Shown here: piece after piece, positions 61,950 through 64,000 of the stretch
How the letters are laid out: each line of letters opens with the position of its first letter
Numbering within the stretch: the first letter of the stretch is position 1
Assembly: GCF_001591805.1 (NCBI RefSeq)
Contig: NZ_BCVP01000017.1
Span: forward strand, 140,087-204,086
Direction of reading: 5' to 3'
Length of the DNA stretch: 64,000 nucleotides
Origin: Neobacillus novalis NBRC 102450
GTDB lineage: Bacteria; Bacillota; Bacilli; Bacillales; Cytobacillaceae
Notes under the pieces: generated by a model
What the model saw: the letters and a program-made list of their open reading frames with translations, nothing else
Databases searched by the model: none
Told to the model about the DNA's origin: nothing
Program-made: the position numbers and the translations under genes

Positions 61950-63431
61950 CTAAGCTGAATCGATCATTTTTTCGAACAGATTTAAAATGGATTGCCCGTA
62001 ATTGTTACCGGGAGCGGCCCAATGGCCGTCCAAGGAGGTCCAGGTTGGTGCAGAGCCCCTGTCCACTAGATGAAACCGTGGGTCAACCAATGGATATTGG
62101 CCAGGCAGTGCTTTCGTCGATGCGTAGGCATACAAATGCTGAAACTGGGCGAGTACTCCTGTTTCTTGTGTTTCAAAGCTGGCTCCTCGTTTCCCTGAAC
62201 CTGTTGCCCCGATTCCGGCAAAATTGTTTTGCTCAGGACCGACATCCCCGGTAAAGCGGAAATAGTTGGTCTCAAGGATTGCTTGAGCGATGGCGACGTC
62301 TCCTCTAATTCCGTAAGCTGCTCCGAATTTTTGATAAAAGCTTCCCAATTCGGGGGCACTCGGATTAAACTTTTTAACAAATTGGTTCATTTGTTCAGGA
62401 GATAGGTAGGTTGAACCAAAAATAGTAAGATCGGGTGTGTTTTTTGGGGGAGGAGTGCTATTGTTTCCGTCGTTCCCGCTATTTGCTGGTACATCACTTC
62501 CGTCATTCCCCCTTTTTGGTGGTTCGTCGTTTCCAGAGTCGTTCCCGATTTTGGGAGGTGGGGGATTTCCGCCTGCGGCGTTTCCTGCACTTGCGAGATC
62601 GTTTTCAGCAACAATAAAGGCATCTTTTATTCCTGCCTTTTTGACTTCAGCTAAGCGGACTTCGGCATTTTCCCGGGTCGAAAACGCCCCAGCTTGTACG
62701 CGGTACCAGGTTTCACCGGAGATGATGGTGGTTTTAACAAATGATTCTATGCCCTTTCCGTGCAGGAATGCGACGCGCTCGTCGGCATTTTTCTTTAATT
62801 TGAAAGAACTGGCAATCACTTTAAAAAGGGTTCCAGGAACAGGATTACTAGGTTTAGATGGTACTGGGGCCGGGGTCGATTTTAGTTTTAGATTGAAGGC
62901 TTTGGCGAGCCCATTTACATGGCCCTGTGCGACTTTTTCCAGCCATGATGCCTGTTTCATGAGGGCTGCGTCGTGTGTATTGGTGATAAACCCATTCTCC
63001 GATAGGAGCGCATTCATAGACGATTCACGCAATACATGAAAATTGGCCTTTTTTTGTCCCCGGTCGGCTAAACCATTAACTTTCATCACTTCCTGATGAA
63101 TGATAGTTTGATAAGTTGCAGATCTCGAAGTGTCTGAGGGACCGCTAAAGATATAGTCCTCGTAGCCTTGTGCAGCAGCACTGTCAGCCGCATTAATGTG
63201 GATGGACATGTAATAGTCAGCCCCCCACGCATTTGCTTCGTTTGTCCGCTGACTTAAAGATTTGGAAATATCGCTAGTTCGGCTCAGCTTCACTGTGATA
63301 TTTTCATATTTATTTGTTAAAATCCCCTGGATTTTCTGTGCGATTTTTAATGTAATATCTTTTTCGTTTAGTCCATTTCCCTGTGCGCCAGAGTCCGTGC
63401 CGCCGTGGCCTGGGTCTAAATAAAGCTTCAT
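61950..63431 (-). CDS. CwlC-like amidase fused to a glucosaminidase domain
   Basis: A 493-aa bifunctional wall hydrolase. The amidase_3 domain (about 1-185) has Zn ligands H9 in DPGHGG, E23 and H78 in SIHINA, and LLSENGFI near 145. A SPOR-type domain with two repeats (about 200-275) follows, then a linker rich in N, G and P, and a GH73 glucosaminidase domain (about 340-493) with IAQAILETNYFRF. Like B. subtilis CwlC it has no signal peptide, which fits lysis of the mother cell late in sporulation. CwlC itself lacks the GH73 part. The start is ATG 63431 with GGAGG upstream. The linker repeats GND-type motifs at DNA level. Confidence 0.9.
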   Translation of the reverse strand: MKLYLDPGHGGTDSGAQGNGLNEKDITLKIAQKIQGILTNKYENITVKLSRTSDISKSLSQRTNEANAWGADYYMSIHINAADSAAAQGYEDYIFSGPSDTSRSATYQTIIHQEVMKVNGLADRGQKKANFHVLRESSMNALLSENGFITNTHDAALMKQASWLEKVAQGHVNGLAKAFNLKLKSTPAPVPSKPSNPVPGTLFKVIASSFKLKKNADERVAFLHGKGIESFVKTTIISGETWYRVQAGAFSTRENAEVRLAEVKKAGIKDAFIVAENDLASAGNAAGGNPPPPKIGNDSGNDEPPKRGNDGSDVPANSGNDGNNSTPPPKNTPDLTIFGSTYLSPEQMNQFVKKFNPSAPELGSFYQKFGAAYGIRGDVAIAQAILETNYFRFTGDVGPEQNNFAGIGATGSGKRGASFETQETGVLAQFQHLYAYASTKALPGQYPLVDPRFHLVDRGSAPTWTSLDGHWAAPGNNYGQSILNLFEKMIDSA

Positions 63432-63511
63432 TTTTCATCTCCTCCATTTCGTATTTTCCTTATTTGTATGTTTCCAATCAGGTTCAGTCACAAAATACGT
63501 GGAACATGTTG

Positions 63512-63545
63512 AAAAAGCCCAGCTTCTTCAGACGCTGGGCTTTTT
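63512..63545. terminator. Bidirectional terminator above the amidase gene
   Basis: AAAAAGCCCAGC (63512-63523) pairs perfectly with GCTGGGCTTTTT (63534-63545). It lies above the amidase gene and just below the small ORF at 63591, so it probably ends that small transcript. Confidence 0.88.
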
Positions 63546-63590
63546 GAAAAAATATAAGTTTAACAATGGCAAAAAAACTTTCAGTCCCTT

Positions 63591-63719
63591 TTAGGAAAAT
63601 AGACGTTTTCGCGGCTGGTTCCAGACCTTAATATAGGTTTTCCCCTCTGTACAGCGAAACACTTTAATTCCGATTAGTTTTAGAGGAGTGAAAATTTCCT
63701 TCATATGCAAAAGCGGCAT
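63591..63719 (-). CDS. Small hypothetical protein
   Basis: A 42-aa basic protein starting MPLLHMKEIFTPLKLIGIKV. The ATG at 63719 has a perfect GGAGG eight bases upstream, and a terminator follows 46 bases below the stop, so a real short gene is plausible. The frame stays open upstream without a ribosome site. I do not recognise the family. Confidence 0.45.
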   Translation of the reverse strand: MPLLHMKEIFTPLKLIGIKVFRCTEGKTYIKVWNQPRKRLFS

Positions 63720-63885
63720 ACCAATAACCTCCAAAAAATAGTAGTAGTTAAAATGATATCGCATACATGAAAGAGGGGAAATCAATTTTTCTCGATAAAA
63801 ACCGACTCCATTTTGAAAAAGCAAACGGTATTTGCCGGTATTTCCCGAGAAATGACGATTCTTGTTTTCATGGTGTCAGGGACCA

Positions 63886-63917
63886 TAAAAAAACAGCCCC
63901 TTTTTTTAGTGGCTGTT
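63886..63917 (-). terminator. Terminator of the gene at the right edge
   Basis: AACAGCC (63892-63898) pairs with GGCTGTT (63911-63917). On the minus strand a T-run (63891-63886) follows. It lies 16 bases below the stop of the partial gene. Confidence 0.78.
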
Positions 63918-63933
63918 GACACTTTAAACTTCC

Positions 63934-64000
63934 TTAATGAGTATCTTTGGATGTAATCGTGGCGGTTTTGTCGAAGGGAAATTCTCCTAATTTGAAACCG
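63934..64000 (-). CDS. 3' end of an unidentified gene (partial)
   Basis: Reading leftwards from the window edge, 21 codons end in TAA at 63934: GFKLGEFPFDKTATITSKD, then TH. The terminator right after it supports a true gene end. Too little is present to name the product. The rest is outside the window. Confidence 0.5.
   Translation of the reverse strand, partial: GFKLGEFPFDKTATITSKDTH

Noticed and set aside
62437..63039. 200-aa plus-strand ORF inside the amidase gene
   Set aside because: Antisense shadow of the N/G/P-rich linker and SPOR region. The minus-strand frame has clear domains.
1..64000. Prophage, insertion sequence, rRNA or tRNA genes
   Set aside because: No integrase, transposase, phage structural genes, terminal inverted repeats or tRNA-like cloverleaf were recognised on either strand.

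Overview
The window reads as chromosome from an aerobic, spore-forming member of the Bacillaceae (Bacillus sensu lato, for example a Neobacillus-like species). The DNA is AT-rich, Shine-Dalgarno sites are strong (GGAGG type), and TTG and GTG starts are frequent. It carries a ger operon, a mother-cell type amidase, a LysM-GH18 cortex enzyme, AbrB, LytR-CpsA-Psr, bacillopeptidase F and YuxL. I saw no rRNA, tRNA, IS element, prophage or CRISPR array. The genus is inferred.

Layout. 0-2.6 kb: tandem T-box leaders (the complete one reads UAC, Tyr) drive phenylalanine hydroxylase and pterin carbinolamine dehydratase, which turn Phe into Tyr. 2.7-6.4 kb: a gerB-gerA-gerC germinant receptor operon with overlapping genes. 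7.5-14.8 kb: an envelope and phosphate block with a secreted GDPD-PhoD fusion behind four PhoP half-sites, then an MGDG-synthase-like glycosyltransferase, a lipid-transporter-like MFS protein and LtaS. 15-23.5 kb: AbrB, VanZ-like protein, glutathione peroxidase, bacillopeptidase F, LCP transferase and a polysaccharide deacetylase. 23.6-27.8 kb: a 21-bp minisatellite, then glcF, glcD and their CdaR-type regulator. 28-33.3 kb: a HAD phosphatase and murQ-murR-murP-mupG for cell-wall muropeptide recycling, joined by three matching palindromic operators and a cre site.

33.5-42.9 kb: a giant secreted protein (1834 aa) with two purple-acid-phosphatase units, GLUG repeats and C-terminal choline-binding-type repeats, again behind a four-repeat PhoP box; then a Cys-type sulfatase with its radical-SAM maturase. 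42.9-47.9 kb: Fur-boxed fhuCDBG ferric hydroxamate uptake, divergent from an IruO/YcgT-like reductase. 48-57.5 kb: accessory and envelope-stress genes: DUF3231, a lipoprotein, YdeI-like, a zincin, a frameshifted His-rich membrane protein, an OmpR-type two-component system, and a His-rich membrane protein with PspA. 58-64 kb: YuxL peptidase, SleL/YaaH-like enzyme, a CwlC-like amidase fused to a glucosaminidase, a small ORF and the end of one more gene.

The main theme is phosphate and cell-wall economy. Two secreted multidomain phosphatases sit behind Pho boxes, weaker 11-bp repeats precede a glycolipid-type glycosyltransferase, and muropeptide salvage lies between them. The best candidates for something new are the glycosyltransferase-MFS-LtaS module, the 1834-aa phosphatase with wall-binding repeats, and two families of short repeats that recur between genes and often serve as terminators.
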